Part shown: positions 1 to 7,116 of the stretch, piece after piece | How positions within the stretch are numbered: position 1 is the stretch's first letter | How the letters are laid out: each line of letters begins with the position of its first letter | Assembly: GCA_002255105.1 (NCBI GenBank) | Contig: NJEK01000022.1 | Coordinates: 1 to 17,847, forward strand | Origin: Candidatus Wolframiiraptor sp. EX4484-121 | GTDB lineage: Archaea; Thermoproteota; Nitrososphaeria_A; Caldarchaeales; Wolframiiraptoraceae | Reading direction: 5' to 3' | DNA length: 17,847 nt | Position numbers and translations under genes: made by a program | The notes under the pieces: model-generated | Told to the model about the DNA's origin: nothing | Database searches by the model: none | The model's input: only the letters and a program-made list of their open reading frames with translations

Positions 1-99
1 GGGTAACTCAGCCTGGTTAGAGTGCGGGGCTCATAATCCTCGAAGGGCTGGTCGGAGGGTGCATCCCCGAAGTCGCGGGTTCGAATCCCGCCCCCGGCA
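1..99 (+). tRNA. tRNA-Met (CAT), intron-containing, 5' end cut by window edge
   Basis: The first four acceptor bases lie outside the window; GGG at 1-3 is the end of the 5' acceptor strand and pairs in the CCCCGGC strand at 92-98, with discriminator A99 and no encoded CCA. The D arm is 6-23. The anticodon stem CGGGG (25-29) pairs with CCCCG (65-69), and the T arm is 75-91 with loop TTCGAAT. The anticodon CAT is at 32-34. A 28-base intron sits after the anticodon (35-62 or 36-63; both give the same spliced product, loop CTCATAT). A helix of intron bases near 37-39 with 54-56 and an exon-intron helix 29-32 with 57-60 fit a bulge-helix-bulge motif. The G-C first acceptor pair inferred from the 3' strand argues for elongator rather than initiator Met; tRNA-Ile2 (CAT read after modification) is not excluded. 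Confidence 0.85.
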
Positions 100-337
100 T
101 CAAACGATGTCATCTGCTTTAGGAGGCTCTTCTTCTCAACCTCTTAACGGCCTCCCCCACTATGGGGTCACTTATCCGATAATATCCATGATCTTCATCG
201 AGAATCATAACATCTTTAAGGGTCTGTAATACGTCTCTGAGGACCTTACTATTCACGTTTAATCGGTTTTTCAGCTCGCTCCACCTCGCCCCATAGATCG
301 TCATCCTCAACACACTTAGATATAGGTCTCTCCTCCT

Positions 338-469
338 ATTCCTCAAGAAGTTTTCCAGCTCGTCCCTTATGATCGCTGAACCTCTCTGAACCGTTTTCTT
401 TAAATTCCTCAAGAAGTTTTCCAGCTCGTCCCTTATGATTGCTGAACCTCTCTGAACCGTTTTCTTTAA
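338..469. repeat. 66-bp tandem duplication (one mismatch) inside the ATPase gene
   Basis: Copies at 338-403 and 404-469 differ at one base (GATCGC against GATTGC). The unit equals 22 codons, so the frame is kept and the protein carries LKKTVQRGSAIIRDELEN twice. The mismatch means the two copies have had time to diverge, or that the reads really carry both. Confidence 0.93.
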
Positions 470-506
470 GGCATCCTCATGATTCAGTCTCTCAACACAT
501 CTAAGA

Positions 507-582
507 TTCCCATAGAGGGTGAGCCACCCAACGTATCCATTAAGTTCCCATAGAGGGTGAGCCACCCAACGTATCCATTAAG
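507..582. repeat. Perfect 38-bp tandem duplication inside the ATPase gene
   Basis: Two identical head-to-tail copies at 507-544 and 545-582, each starting TTCCCATAGAGG and ending ATCCATTAAG. The unit is not a multiple of three, so the second copy shifts the reading frame of the ATPase gene on the minus strand. Confidence 0.95.
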
Positions 583-1206
583 CTTTTGAACAACCTCCTC
601 AACCTCATTCACCCTGACTCTGCGGCGATATTGCTTAAACCCCTCCAATAGGAATTGCCTCGAAACGTCGGCTGGAAATGGTTTCAGGACGAGCTTCACC
701 GGCTCCCTTCCGTATAGTGGCGATGCCGACTTAGGGTTAAGCAACCTCTTCATCACGCCTACATAGGAGCCTGAGAAGACGATCTTAATACCACTATATG
801 TGTCCCATATATACTTCAGGAGCTTTAAGAATCTTGGAGATGCTATATCCTGCACCTCATCCAACACTATAATCCTCTTCCTGAATCTCCCGAAGATCTC
901 CTCCGCGAGCCTGATCCATTTAACCCGGACTATCCGAAGATCTAGGATCATCTCCTTAAGGCTTAAGCCTCCCGCGGCCGCAAGCCTCCTAGCGAATTCC
1001 TCGATCCTGTCCGCTCCGAGGAGATTAACATAGATGCCATTATTCTCATGGGCGAAAGTCTTAACTAAGCTCGTCTTCCCGGTCATCCTCTTACCCAATA
1101 CCGCAACCCATCTCCCAGAGCGAACGAGCCGCGATAACTCTCCATACTCCTCCTTCCTATCGAATAGATCCTTTAAGCGCTCCTTCGGAGCTAGATCGAA
1201 TAGCAT

Positions 1207-1238
1207 GGTTACCCAGGTAACCGGTTACCTAGGTAACT
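1207..1238 (-). promoter_or_regulatory. Twin palindromic operator directly before the ATPase start codon
   Basis: Two adjacent 16-bp near-palindromes, GGTTACCCAGGTAACC (1207-1222) and GGTTACCTAGGTAACT (1223-1238), abut the ATG at 1204-1206. The junction AGGTAACCGGTTACCT is itself a perfect palindrome, so three overlapping dyads cover 32 bases. A TATA-like TTTAAG (minus strand, 1237-1242) lies just upstream, so a protein bound here would cover the transcription start. I infer an operator, possibly for autoregulation. Confidence 0.6.
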
Positions 1239-1246
1239 TAAATCCC

Positions 1247-3010
1247 TTACCCTTGCGAGATTATCCGGCTCAGCGTCTCCCTATAAGCCCTCAGGGCTTC
1301 ATCGAAGTATTCTATGTTTAATGTTCCATGCGGGCTCTCGGTTTCGAGAACCCTCTCAGGAGGTTTCAGGGCTTCCGGTTTGAATCCGAGTTCGTGCTTC
1401 AGTCTCTGCTTCTCCTCATAGATCTTCCTTCCCAGATCCTTCAATCCATCTACATCGTAGTCGTAGCCGAGCGTCTTCAGGGCCTTCACGACCATCTCGG
1501 GCTTATAGATCCCCCTCGCGAAGAAGCATGCGACTAGGCTCGATAATATCTGCCTCCAGCTCTCCTCCTCAATCAACCTCTCAACGAGCTCTCTCGGCGG
1601 AAGAGGTTCCTTGAGCTTTTGGTCCAATGAGTATCCAGCGCAGTCTAGGTGGCTATGCCTACTCCCTATCAGAAAACCTATGTGTGCGCCGTATCCGGTG
1701 TGGTATCCGGGCATCTCATTTCCTCCAAAGCTTAACGCGAACTCCCTCCCACCATATCTTTCAGACGCCTTCTCCACCCCCCTTGCAAGGACCTCGTAGA
1801 ATTCATTTGGCTGATCGACTATGTTTACCGCGGCCTTGATGTAGTTCTCGAAGTCGCCCCACCTAAGATCGACTATGGTCTCCCTCCTAGAAATTATCCC
1901 CTTCTGGAGAGCCTCCGTCGCCCAGGCCAGGCAAACCCCGGTGCTCATCGCATCCAAGCCATAGATCTCGACGACATCCAAGAGCTTAAGCAGTCCATCT
2001 ATATCGGAGATCCCTAGCATGGTCCCGAGGGCGTAGATCGGCTCATAATCATATGATATGAAGGTGGTTTTATAGAAGTATGGCTCATCCGGATACGGCT
2101 CCTTCAGGGCGGCGAGATGGATGCATGCTATCGGGCAGTTGCTGCAGGCCAGCCTCCTCCCAAGCTTTTCCCCAGCTATTCTTTCCCCACTTATCTTTTC
2201 GGCCCCGTCGAATCTCGCTGAGGTGAGGTTTCTCGTGGGTAGCGCTCCGATCCTATTCAGGGGTAAGACGTTCATCGGGGTTCCGAGATCATGATACTTC
2301 TTCATTAGGTCGGATTTGACCGCGAGCTCGAAGACCTGCTTATAGACCTCCCTATATCCCCGCTTATCATAGATCGGAACGGATCCCCCGCCTCGGATCA
2401 CAATCGCCTTGAGCTTCTTCGATCCAAAGACGGCTCCTAGGCCAAGTCTTCCAAAGTGTCTGTAGGTCTCGGTCATCACGGCCGCGTATCTGACGAGCTT
2501 CTCCCCAGCCTTCCCAATCCTCATTATGCTCCTATATCCTTGGCCTAAGGTCGCTTCCCTCAATATCCTCCCAACGGTCAGGGTGCTCGTGATTCCCCAG
2601 AGCGCCGATGCGTCCCTGAAGTATACTCCGCTCTCATCCACCACGAGGTAGATCGGGGTATCGCTGGCTCCCTTGATGACAATCGCCCCATATCCAGCCA
2701 ATCTTATCGAGGTAGCGCTCCTACCGCCGGCATGGCTCTCACCTAAGTTCCCGGTAAGCGGGCTCCTGAACACGGCGACCGTCTTTGATCCAAATGGATA
2801 GGTTGCCGTGAGCGGGCCTACGGCAAACACTATCACGTTCTTCGGCGAGAGTGGGTCTGCGTCCTTCGGAAGCTCCTCTTTCAACAGTTGTATGGCGACC
2901 CCGGTTCCTCCGAGCCACTCCTCGAATAGATCTCTTCTATCTCTGGTCCAGAATCTCCTATGCTCCAGATCTATGTAGAGGACTCTTGAGAGAGGATCTG
3001 TTGGATTCAT
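1247..3010 (-). CDS. Aldehyde ferredoxin oxidoreductase family protein (tungsten-type)
   Basis: The 587-residue protein has the usual AOR length. The family oxidises aldehydes to carboxylic acids with ferredoxin as acceptor, using a tungsten (or molybdenum) bis-pterin cofactor and one [4Fe-4S] cluster, in the cytoplasm. Visible signatures: the N-terminal LGGTGVAI, GRLGLGAVFGSKKLKA at 187-202, cluster ligands C289, C292, C296 and C495 (nearly the same numbering as the Pyrococcus enzyme), and a pterin-contact motif EIYGLD at 348-353. The second pterin motif before C495 reads SSLVAC and lacks the Asp seen in classical members, so substrate and subfamily are open. The start ATG at 3010 overlaps the ferredoxin stop as ATGA and follows GAGGTG; an upstream in-frame start at 3073 would lie inside the ferredoxin gene. 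The upstream ferredoxin is the likely electron partner. Confidence 0.92.
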   Translation of the reverse strand: MNPTDPLSRVLYIDLEHRRFWTRDRRDLFEEWLGGTGVAIQLLKEELPKDADPLSPKNVIVFAVGPLTATYPFGSKTVAVFRSPLTGNLGESHAGGRSATSIRLAGYGAIVIKGASDTPIYLVVDESGVYFRDASALWGITSTLTVGRILREATLGQGYRSIMRIGKAGEKLVRYAAVMTETYRHFGRLGLGAVFGSKKLKAIVIRGGGSVPIYDKRGYREVYKQVFELAVKSDLMKKYHDLGTPMNVLPLNRIGALPTRNLTSARFDGAEKISGERIAGEKLGRRLACSNCPIACIHLAALKEPYPDEPYFYKTTFISYDYEPIYALGTMLGISDIDGLLKLLDVVEIYGLDAMSTGVCLAWATEALQKGIISRRETIVDLRWGDFENYIKAAVNIVDQPNEFYEVLARGVEKASERYGGREFALSFGGNEMPGYHTGYGAHIGFLIGSRHSHLDCAGYSLDQKLKEPLPPRELVERLIEEESWRQILSSLVACFFARGIYKPEMVVKALKTLGYDYDVDGLKDLGRKIYEEKQRLKHELGFKPEALKPPERVLETESPHGTLNIEYFDEALRAYRETLSRIISQG

Positions 3011-3423
3011 TCGCCCCTCACCTCTCCAAGCCTCAGAACCCCGTGGGGACAGAATTCCGCGCAATATCCGCAATAGGTGCAGATTATCGGCTTATTGGCC
3101 TCATAGTTCCAGAAGACCGCCCCTATCGGACACGACTCGACGCAGAATCCGCATCCGATACACTTCGATGGGTTGAGGTTTACTCCCCCGCCGCTCCTCG
3201 GGGTTAGCGCCCCGGTTGGACAGACTTTCGCGCATGGTGGATCCCGACACGCCCTACAGACGATCACGGTGAATCCGCGCTCAACCCCCCCAACGCTCCT
3301 AACTAGGATCGCAGACCTCGCGAAGCCCGCGTCTCCAAACCTCCTCTCACACGCGTACATGCAGAGCTGGCATCCAACGCATCTCTCCGAATCGACTATC
3401 TCAAGCCTCTTCGCTGAACTCAA
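3007..3423 (-). CDS. Four-cluster [4Fe-4S] ferredoxin, electron partner of the AOR
   Basis: A 138-residue soluble iron-sulfur protein with four cysteine groups: CVGCQLCMYAC (18-28), CRACRDPPCAKVCP (about 56-69), CIGCGFCVESCP (about 88-99) and CTYCGYCAEFCP (about 115-126). This matches the HycB/AorB type that carries electrons between an oxidoreductase and other carriers and holds up to four cubane clusters. It is translated just before the AOR gene with a 4-base overlap, so the two are very probably one operon and one complex or redox pair. The start is a TTG at 3423 (MSSAKRLEIVD); no ATG is available before the first cysteine motif. A TATA-like element (3454-3467) lies about 38 bases upstream. 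Confidence 0.93.
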   Translation of the reverse strand: MSSAKRLEIVDSERCVGCQLCMYACERRFGDAGFARSAILVRSVGGVERGFTVIVCRACRDPPCAKVCPTGALTPRSGGGVNLNPSKCIGCGFCVESCPIGAVFWNYEANKPIICTYCGYCAEFCPHGVLRLGEVRGE

Positions 3424-3453
3424 GTCGCTATACCCTCTAACGAGTGAGCTTAA

Positions 3454-3467
3454 TTGGTATATTTGGA
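3454..3467 (-). promoter_or_regulatory. TATA box of the ferredoxin-AOR operon
   Basis: Minus-strand CCAAATATACCAAT, centred about 38 bases before the TTG start at 3423; this predicts a leader of about 10-12 bases. Confidence 0.5.
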
Positions 3468-3513
3468 TATCGGGCGATGGAAAATTCCGCGTACGTCCAT
3501 CCTTAGAAGGAAT

Positions 3514-3765
3514 CTACCATCTCCATCCACGCCTCATCCGCCTCTGCATCCTCCGCATTCTCCTAAGAGCTCTCCTCCAACCAATCCATGCCCCCATCGA
3601 AATAGGCTGAGGCCATGGCGGTGAATATGTTTGGGATGGAGCCATTCTCGGCGTGAAATTCGGACATGCCGGCCCATCAGGCGGAACCGGGATTCCATGG
3701 AGGGTGCAGAATCCATCCCTATAGTTTACGCATTGTGAGTGGGTTGGTTGAGCGGCTGGTTTCAT
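3514..3765 (-). CDS. Small Cys-rich protein with basic, Arg/Trp-rich tail (unknown)
   Basis: An 83-residue protein I cannot name. The N-terminal half holds three spaced cysteines in CVNYRDGFC (12-20) and GPACPNF (about 31-37), suggesting a metal or cluster site; the C-terminal third has repeated RR and RRM with several Trp, strongly basic. The ATG at 3765 is supported by a TATA box (AAATATAAA on the plus strand, 3786-3794) about 25 bases upstream, as for a leaderless transcript. It lies 90 bases upstream of the ferredoxin-AOR operon on the same strand, so a role tied to the AOR (maturation, cofactor or electron transfer) is possible but only inferred from position. Confidence 0.7.
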   Translation of the reverse strand: MKPAAQPTHSQCVNYRDGFCTLHGIPVPPDGPACPNFTPRMAPSQTYSPPWPQPISMGAWIGWRRALRRMRRMQRRMRRGWRW

Positions 3766-3785
3766 GAATTAACGTGCATATGCTC

Positions 3786-3794
3786 AAATATAAA
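3786..3794 (-). promoter_or_regulatory. TATA box of the small Cys-rich protein gene
   Basis: Minus-strand TTTATATTT centred 25 bases before the ATG at 3765; this spacing predicts a leaderless mRNA. Confidence 0.6.
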
Positions 3795-3902
3795 CCATGA
3801 CGGCTGTTCCCCTCCACCTTGCGAGAAAGACCTTCGGGATAGAAGAGCCCCCAACAGAGCGATGTCGCCTCTTCCCATCACCACAGGCCTCCCTCAAGAA
3901 CG

Positions 3903-3910
3903 CATATTTA
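3903..3910 (+). promoter_or_regulatory. TATA box of the cyclotransferase-like gene
   Basis: CATATTTA ends one base before an in-frame ATG at 3912 and is centred 29 bases before the ATG at 3936. The position argues for 3936 as the true start. Confidence 0.5.
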
Positions 3911-3935
3911 GATGGTTGAGTTTAGATTCTCATGG

Positions 3936-4400
3936 ATGGAGGAGGTCTGGTACTTCGCATATGGATGGTCTCTGAATAAATCCTTGATGAGGAGATGTAT
4001 TGGCCGGTGGATCGACGCCCGGAGAGCCGAGCTGAGGGGATTCAAGCTCGTCTTCAACGCCTACTCGAAGAGCTGGAGGGGCGGCGTGGCAAACCTCGTT
4101 GAAGATGAGTCGTCGAGGGTTTATGGAGCGGCTTACAAGATAACGAATGAGCAGCTTGAGAAGCTCGATAGGTTTGAGGGACTTCCAAGTAGAGCCGCGA
4201 GGATGAGCGTCGAGATAAGTGTTGAGGATGTCGGCAGGGTTAAGGCAATAACCCATATCGCCGTGAATCCGAGAAGTGGTTGGATAGTTCCGTCGAGGGA
4301 TTATTTGAGCGCCATGCTTAAGGGGCTTAAACAGCATGGATTCGGCGACGATGTTTTAAGGGAGGTTAGGAGAGCTGCGAGGACGCCCGCAATACCTTAA
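3936..4400 (+). CDS. Gamma-glutamylcyclotransferase-like (GGCT fold) protein
   Basis: A 154-residue cytoplasmic protein of the GGCT-like/AIG2 family, whose members cyclise gamma-glutamyl amines to 5-oxoproline or act on related gamma-glutamyl compounds. The start YFAYGWSLN (6-14) matches the family loop YFAYGSN but with a Trp in place of the Ser and the Ser shifted by one. LEKLDRFEG (74-82) supplies the expected acidic residue, E81. These changes leave the substrate uncertain. The upstream ATG at 3912 overlaps the promoter, so I prefer 3936. The next gene starts 32 bases after the stop but has its own TATA-like sequence. Confidence 0.8.
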   Translation: MEEVWYFAYGWSLNKSLMRRCIGRWIDARRAELRGFKLVFNAYSKSWRGGVANLVEDESSRVYGAAYKITNEQLEKLDRFEGLPSRAARMSVEISVEDVGRVKAITHIAVNPRSGWIVPSRDYLSAMLKGLKQHGFGDDVLREVRRAARTPAIP

Positions 4401-4432
4401 TTTAACGGCGACGCTCTCTATCTGTTAAATGG

Positions 4433-5095
4433 ATGATGAATGAAGGATTCTATCAGAGGATCTTTGAAGCCCTCCAGGCATATGGCTATGTTGGGGCATT
4501 CCTCATATCGGTCTTGGGAAGCCTAATACCATTCCTCCCAGTCCCATATCTTATCCCAATAGTCCTCATGTCGAAGACCCTTGACCCACTCCTCCTAGGA
4601 ATACTCGCCGGAATAGGTGGGGCCATCGGAAAACTAACTTCCTATGGGCTTGGGAGATTCGGTCGAAGGCTATTGAGAGAGGAGAGGAGGAGGAAGATGG
4701 CCGTGCTTGGTAGGGCCATCGGAAGATACGGCGCATTGGCGGTTTTCCTCTTCGCCCTAACCCCGCTTCCCGATGACATAATCTACATACCGATAGGCTT
4801 GACCGGATTCGATCTAATCAAGTTCATGTTCGCGAACGCTTTAGGGAAGATAATCCTCTCATGGATAGTCGCCTACAGCGGGAGACTATACTTCAATCTA
4901 GCCGGGCTCTTCCTAGGGCAGGAGGGAGGATTGACGGCCACACTCATAGCCCTAGCGGCCATGATAATAATAACAATACTCCTCCTGAGGGTGGATTGGG
5001 AGGAGGTTGTGAAGTCTGCCGAGAGATCCGGGTTCATGGCCGCTGTTAAATGCATGATAGACTCGATGATGTCTAGAAAAGTCGGTAAGAGCTGA
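4433..5095 (+). CDS. DedA / VTT-domain (SNARE-associated type) membrane protein
   Basis: A 220-residue integral membrane protein with at least four or five hydrophobic segments (about 17-50, 53-72, 95-115, 120-150 and 165-185). The family pattern is present: a proline-rich re-entrant segment SLIPFLPVPYLIP, a GIGGAIGKLTSYGLGR glycine stretch and a second re-entrant segment FALTPLPDDIIYIPIGL. Bacterial relatives act in envelope integrity and lipid-carrier flipping; for an archaeon the role is unproven. The basic patch GRRLLREERRRK is probably cytoplasmic. A TATA-like CTTAATTTA at 4397-4405 precedes the ATG by about 32 bases. ATG 4429 is out of frame; ATG 4436 is an alternative start. Confidence 0.82.
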   Translation: MMNEGFYQRIFEALQAYGYVGAFLISVLGSLIPFLPVPYLIPIVLMSKTLDPLLLGILAGIGGAIGKLTSYGLGRFGRRLLREERRRKMAVLGRAIGRYGALAVFLFALTPLPDDIIYIPIGLTGFDLIKFMFANALGKIILSWIVAYSGRLYFNLAGLFLGQEGGLTATLIALAAMIIITILLLRVDWEEVVKSAERSGFMAAVKCMIDSMMSRKVGKS

Positions 5096-5100
5096 TAATA

Positions 5101-5108
5101 TATTTATA
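5101..5108 (+). promoter_or_regulatory. TATA box of the DUF996-type gene
   Basis: TATTTATA in an A/T-rich block (5095-5108), centred 27 bases before the ATG at 5132; this predicts leaderless transcription, separate from the DedA gene. Confidence 0.65.
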
Positions 5109-5131
5109 CCGTGGAGAACCTCTAACCGAGC

Positions 5132-5791
5132 ATGGAAAGAGTGTATAAGTGGCTTGGGGGAATCGGATACATTCTCACGCTAATACCATATGTGAACTTC
5201 ATCGCCCTAATATTGATCGCGATAACCTGGATAATGATGGGAAGAGATACGCAGCAGAGACTATTCACCGTGACGGGGATATTGATGATCATCGCATTTG
5301 CCATGAGCATAGCCGTTGTCGGAGCAATATTCGCCACAGTCGGGGCAATATTCACCGCAATCCCAGGAGCCGCGCGGCCGCCGACCGAGGTCCTCCCACC
5401 TGAATTTCTCAAGAAGATCCTCGCGTTTGCTGGGATTTATGTCGCCATAGGCGTGGCCGCGGCCGCTGTTGGATTAGCCAGTTTGATAGCCGAGATAGCA
5501 TCGCACTTCAGGGCTTCAGGGATATTTCAGAATACGTGGTTTAAGGTCGGTGGATGGCTTAGGATAGCGACCGTAATAATGGTCGTGATAGCAATACCAG
5601 TCATGATCTTAACAGCTATGAGCGTCCCGGGAGGGCTCAAGGGAGTTCTGCCGAGCATGGCGGCCGGAAACATCTTCGCGCTGTTCGTGAAGATGCTCTG
5701 GCCTCTGCTGATAGCCGGGATTCTAGGATTATTGGCGACGATCTTCTCGATAGTAGCGTTCTTCACGATACCCGAGGAGACTTTGGCCTAA
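5132..5791 (+). CDS. DUF996-type archaeal membrane protein
   Basis: A 219-residue membrane protein starting MERVYKWLGGIGYILTL, which is the opening of the archaeal DUF996 family. Hydrophobic segments lie at about 8-36, 45-78, 93-121, 142-165 and 178-213, with a short charged stretch (IASHFRASG) in the middle. No catalytic motif is visible and the family has no established function. Leaderless promoter spacing supports the ATG. Next to DedA it may form part of a membrane-maintenance group, which is only an inference. Confidence 0.8.
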   Translation: MERVYKWLGGIGYILTLIPYVNFIALILIAITWIMMGRDTQQRLFTVTGILMIIAFAMSIAVVGAIFATVGAIFTAIPGAARPPTEVLPPEFLKKILAFAGIYVAIGVAAAAVGLASLIAEIASHFRASGIFQNTWFKVGGWLRIATVIMVVIAIPVMILTAMSVPGGLKGVLPSMAAGNIFALFVKMLWPLLIAGILGLLATIFSIVAFFTIPEETLA

Positions 5792-5799
5792 AATCCAAC

Positions 5800-5809
5800 A
5801 TATTTTTAA
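5800..5809 (+). promoter_or_regulatory. TATA box of nnrE
   Basis: ATATTTTTAA centred about 31 bases before the GTG start at 5836; it predicts a leader of about five bases. Confidence 0.5.
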
Positions 5810-5835
5810 CCCGCATAAACCCATCTAGAAAACAG

Positions 5836-7116
5836 GTGGATAGATTGGAGAGTTGGGGAGGGATCTCTTCGGCGGAGATGAGGGCCATAGACGAGAACGC
5901 CGAGTGGCTTGGAGTGGATAGGATCCTCTTGATGGAGAACGCTGGATCAAGCGTCGCGAGGACAGTCTATCAATGGCTGGGAGGATTAGCCGGGAAGAAG
6001 ATAGTGGTCGTATGCGGGACGGGGAATAATGGTGGGGACGGATTCGCCGCGGCCAGACATATGGCAAGTCTCGGGGCGCGGGTCACGGTTATCCTATTGG
6101 GCGACCGAGAGAGGATTAGAACCCCTGAAGCTAGGAGGAATTTCGAGACTATAATGAAGATGAGGGAGACGATAGAGTTCAAGAACGTGAAGAGCCTGGA
6201 GGATTTAGAGAACGCTCGCGGAGATGTTATGGAGGCGGAGGCAATCATCGACGCGATCTTCGGCACGGGGATCAGGGGAGAGATAAGGGAGCCCTGGAGA
6301 TCCATGATAAACCTGATCAACTCCGCGAAAGGGTTGAGGGTGGCGGTTGATATACCATCTGGAGTCAATCCAGATACGGGAGAAGTCAGGGATATAGCGG
6401 TCAACGCAAACCTAACGATAACCTTTCATAGACCGAAGCTCGGATTACCCGCCGCTGGAGACTATTGCGGAGAGGTTGTCGTGGCCCCGATAGGAATCCC
6501 ACCTGAAGCTGAGCTTATCATGGGGCCTGGAGACGCCAGACTCGCCTTAAACATGATGAGAGGGAGGCTTGAGGTCGCCTTGCTCGACGATGTCTCGGAT
6601 GATGTCGTCGAGATCCTCAAGATGTTTAACATCAGATACACGTTTGGAGGAGATGCTAAGGGGAGGGTAGCATATCTTGGGAGGAGAGCACACCTCCTGA
6701 ACTCGTGTAGGGATGCATCCGCGATAATCTCCCTAAACCTTCTCGACGAAAGGGTCCATATGGCGGCGATAATCGATTGGACGGAGGCTGAGGATAAGCT
6801 TGGGTTAAGGGCTGACCAACCAGCCGGAGAGGTCTGCGACGAGTTGACGAAGAAGGCTTCAGATCTAGGTAAGGTGATCTACATCCATGGAGGTGAAATG
6901 GATTTCCTATCGAATGGATCGAGATGTAAGTTGAGCTGGGTGAATAGACCTCTAAAGGAGGAGGGGTTGAACGCGTTCATAGGACTTACAATAGCCCTCA
7001 TAGCTCATGAGGTTGATCCATTTAGAGCCCTCTCGGCGGCCGGATACCTCGCGGGCCACGTATCCAGATATGGGTTAAGCTCCCTGATGAGCGAGATCGA
7101 TAGATTAAAGTCTTGA
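5836..7116 (+). CDS. nnrE: NAD(P)HX epimerase with a degenerate C-terminal dehydratase-like domain
   Basis: A 426-residue fusion. Residues 1-225 are a YjeF_N/NnrE domain: LLMENAG (31-37), VVCGTGNNGGDGF (58-70), AIFGTGIRG (140-148) and VAVDIPSGVNPDTGE (169-183). It interconverts R- and S-NAD(P)HX so that damaged NAD(P)H hydrate can be repaired. Residues 226-426 occupy the place of the NnrD kinase-fold domain of bifunctional Nnr proteins, and the last 80 residues align by eye with the separate NnrD at 11477-12337 (HGGEMDFLSNG against KGRFDVISDG; DPFRALSAAGYLAGH against DPFKAAASAAWINGR). The catalytic GGTGD is here EGLNA (376-380), without the Asp, so this domain should be inactive. The GTG start at 5836 is supported by TATA spacing. 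It converges on the AEP gene with a 12-base overlap. Confidence 0.88.
   Translation: MDRLESWGGISSAEMRAIDENAEWLGVDRILLMENAGSSVARTVYQWLGGLAGKKIVVVCGTGNNGGDGFAAARHMASLGARVTVILLGDRERIRTPEARRNFETIMKMRETIEFKNVKSLEDLENARGDVMEAEAIIDAIFGTGIRGEIREPWRSMINLINSAKGLRVAVDIPSGVNPDTGEVRDIAVNANLTITFHRPKLGLPAAGDYCGEVVVAPIGIPPEAELIMGPGDARLALNMMRGRLEVALLDDVSDDVVEILKMFNIRYTFGGDAKGRVAYLGRRAHLLNSCRDASAIISLNLLDERVHMAAIIDWTEAEDKLGLRADQPAGEVCDELTKKASDLGKVIYIHGGEMDFLSNGSRCKLSWVNRPLKEEGLNAFIGLTIALIAHEVDPFRALSAAGYLAGHVSRYGLSSLMSEIDRLKS

Larger units (their letters stand above)
119..1206 (-). pseudogene. Archaeal P-loop ATPase (AAA, ATPase_2 type), frameshifted by a tandem duplication
   Basis: The first 222 residues, read from the ATG at 1206, form a typical archaeal STAND-like ATPase: Walker A G-KRMT-GKT at residues 38-45, Walker B IIVLDE at 112-117, a sensor SGS at about 145 and the SPLYGR motif near 162. 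The frame then breaks inside a perfect 38-bp tandem duplication (507-544 and 545-582). Removing one copy restores one frame from 1206 to 119 (349 residues) and joins the ATPase core to a C-terminal region (YLSVLRM to the end) that looks like the winged helix usual for the family. The downstream part also holds an in-frame 66-bp duplication, giving the same 22 residues twice. Such proteins are common in thermophilic archaea but their roles are mostly unknown. As written the product ends at 484 without its C-terminal domain. It could be a pseudogene, a reversible phase switch or an assembly error. Confidence 0.8.

Noticed and set aside
119..565. A separate 148-residue protein gene
   Set aside because: Its first residues come from the duplicated 38-bp unit and the rest continues the ATPase; it is the back half of one broken gene.
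3007..3073. Upstream AOR start giving 21 more residues
   Set aside because: It lies inside the ferredoxin gene; the ATGA overlap with a good ribosome site is a better start.
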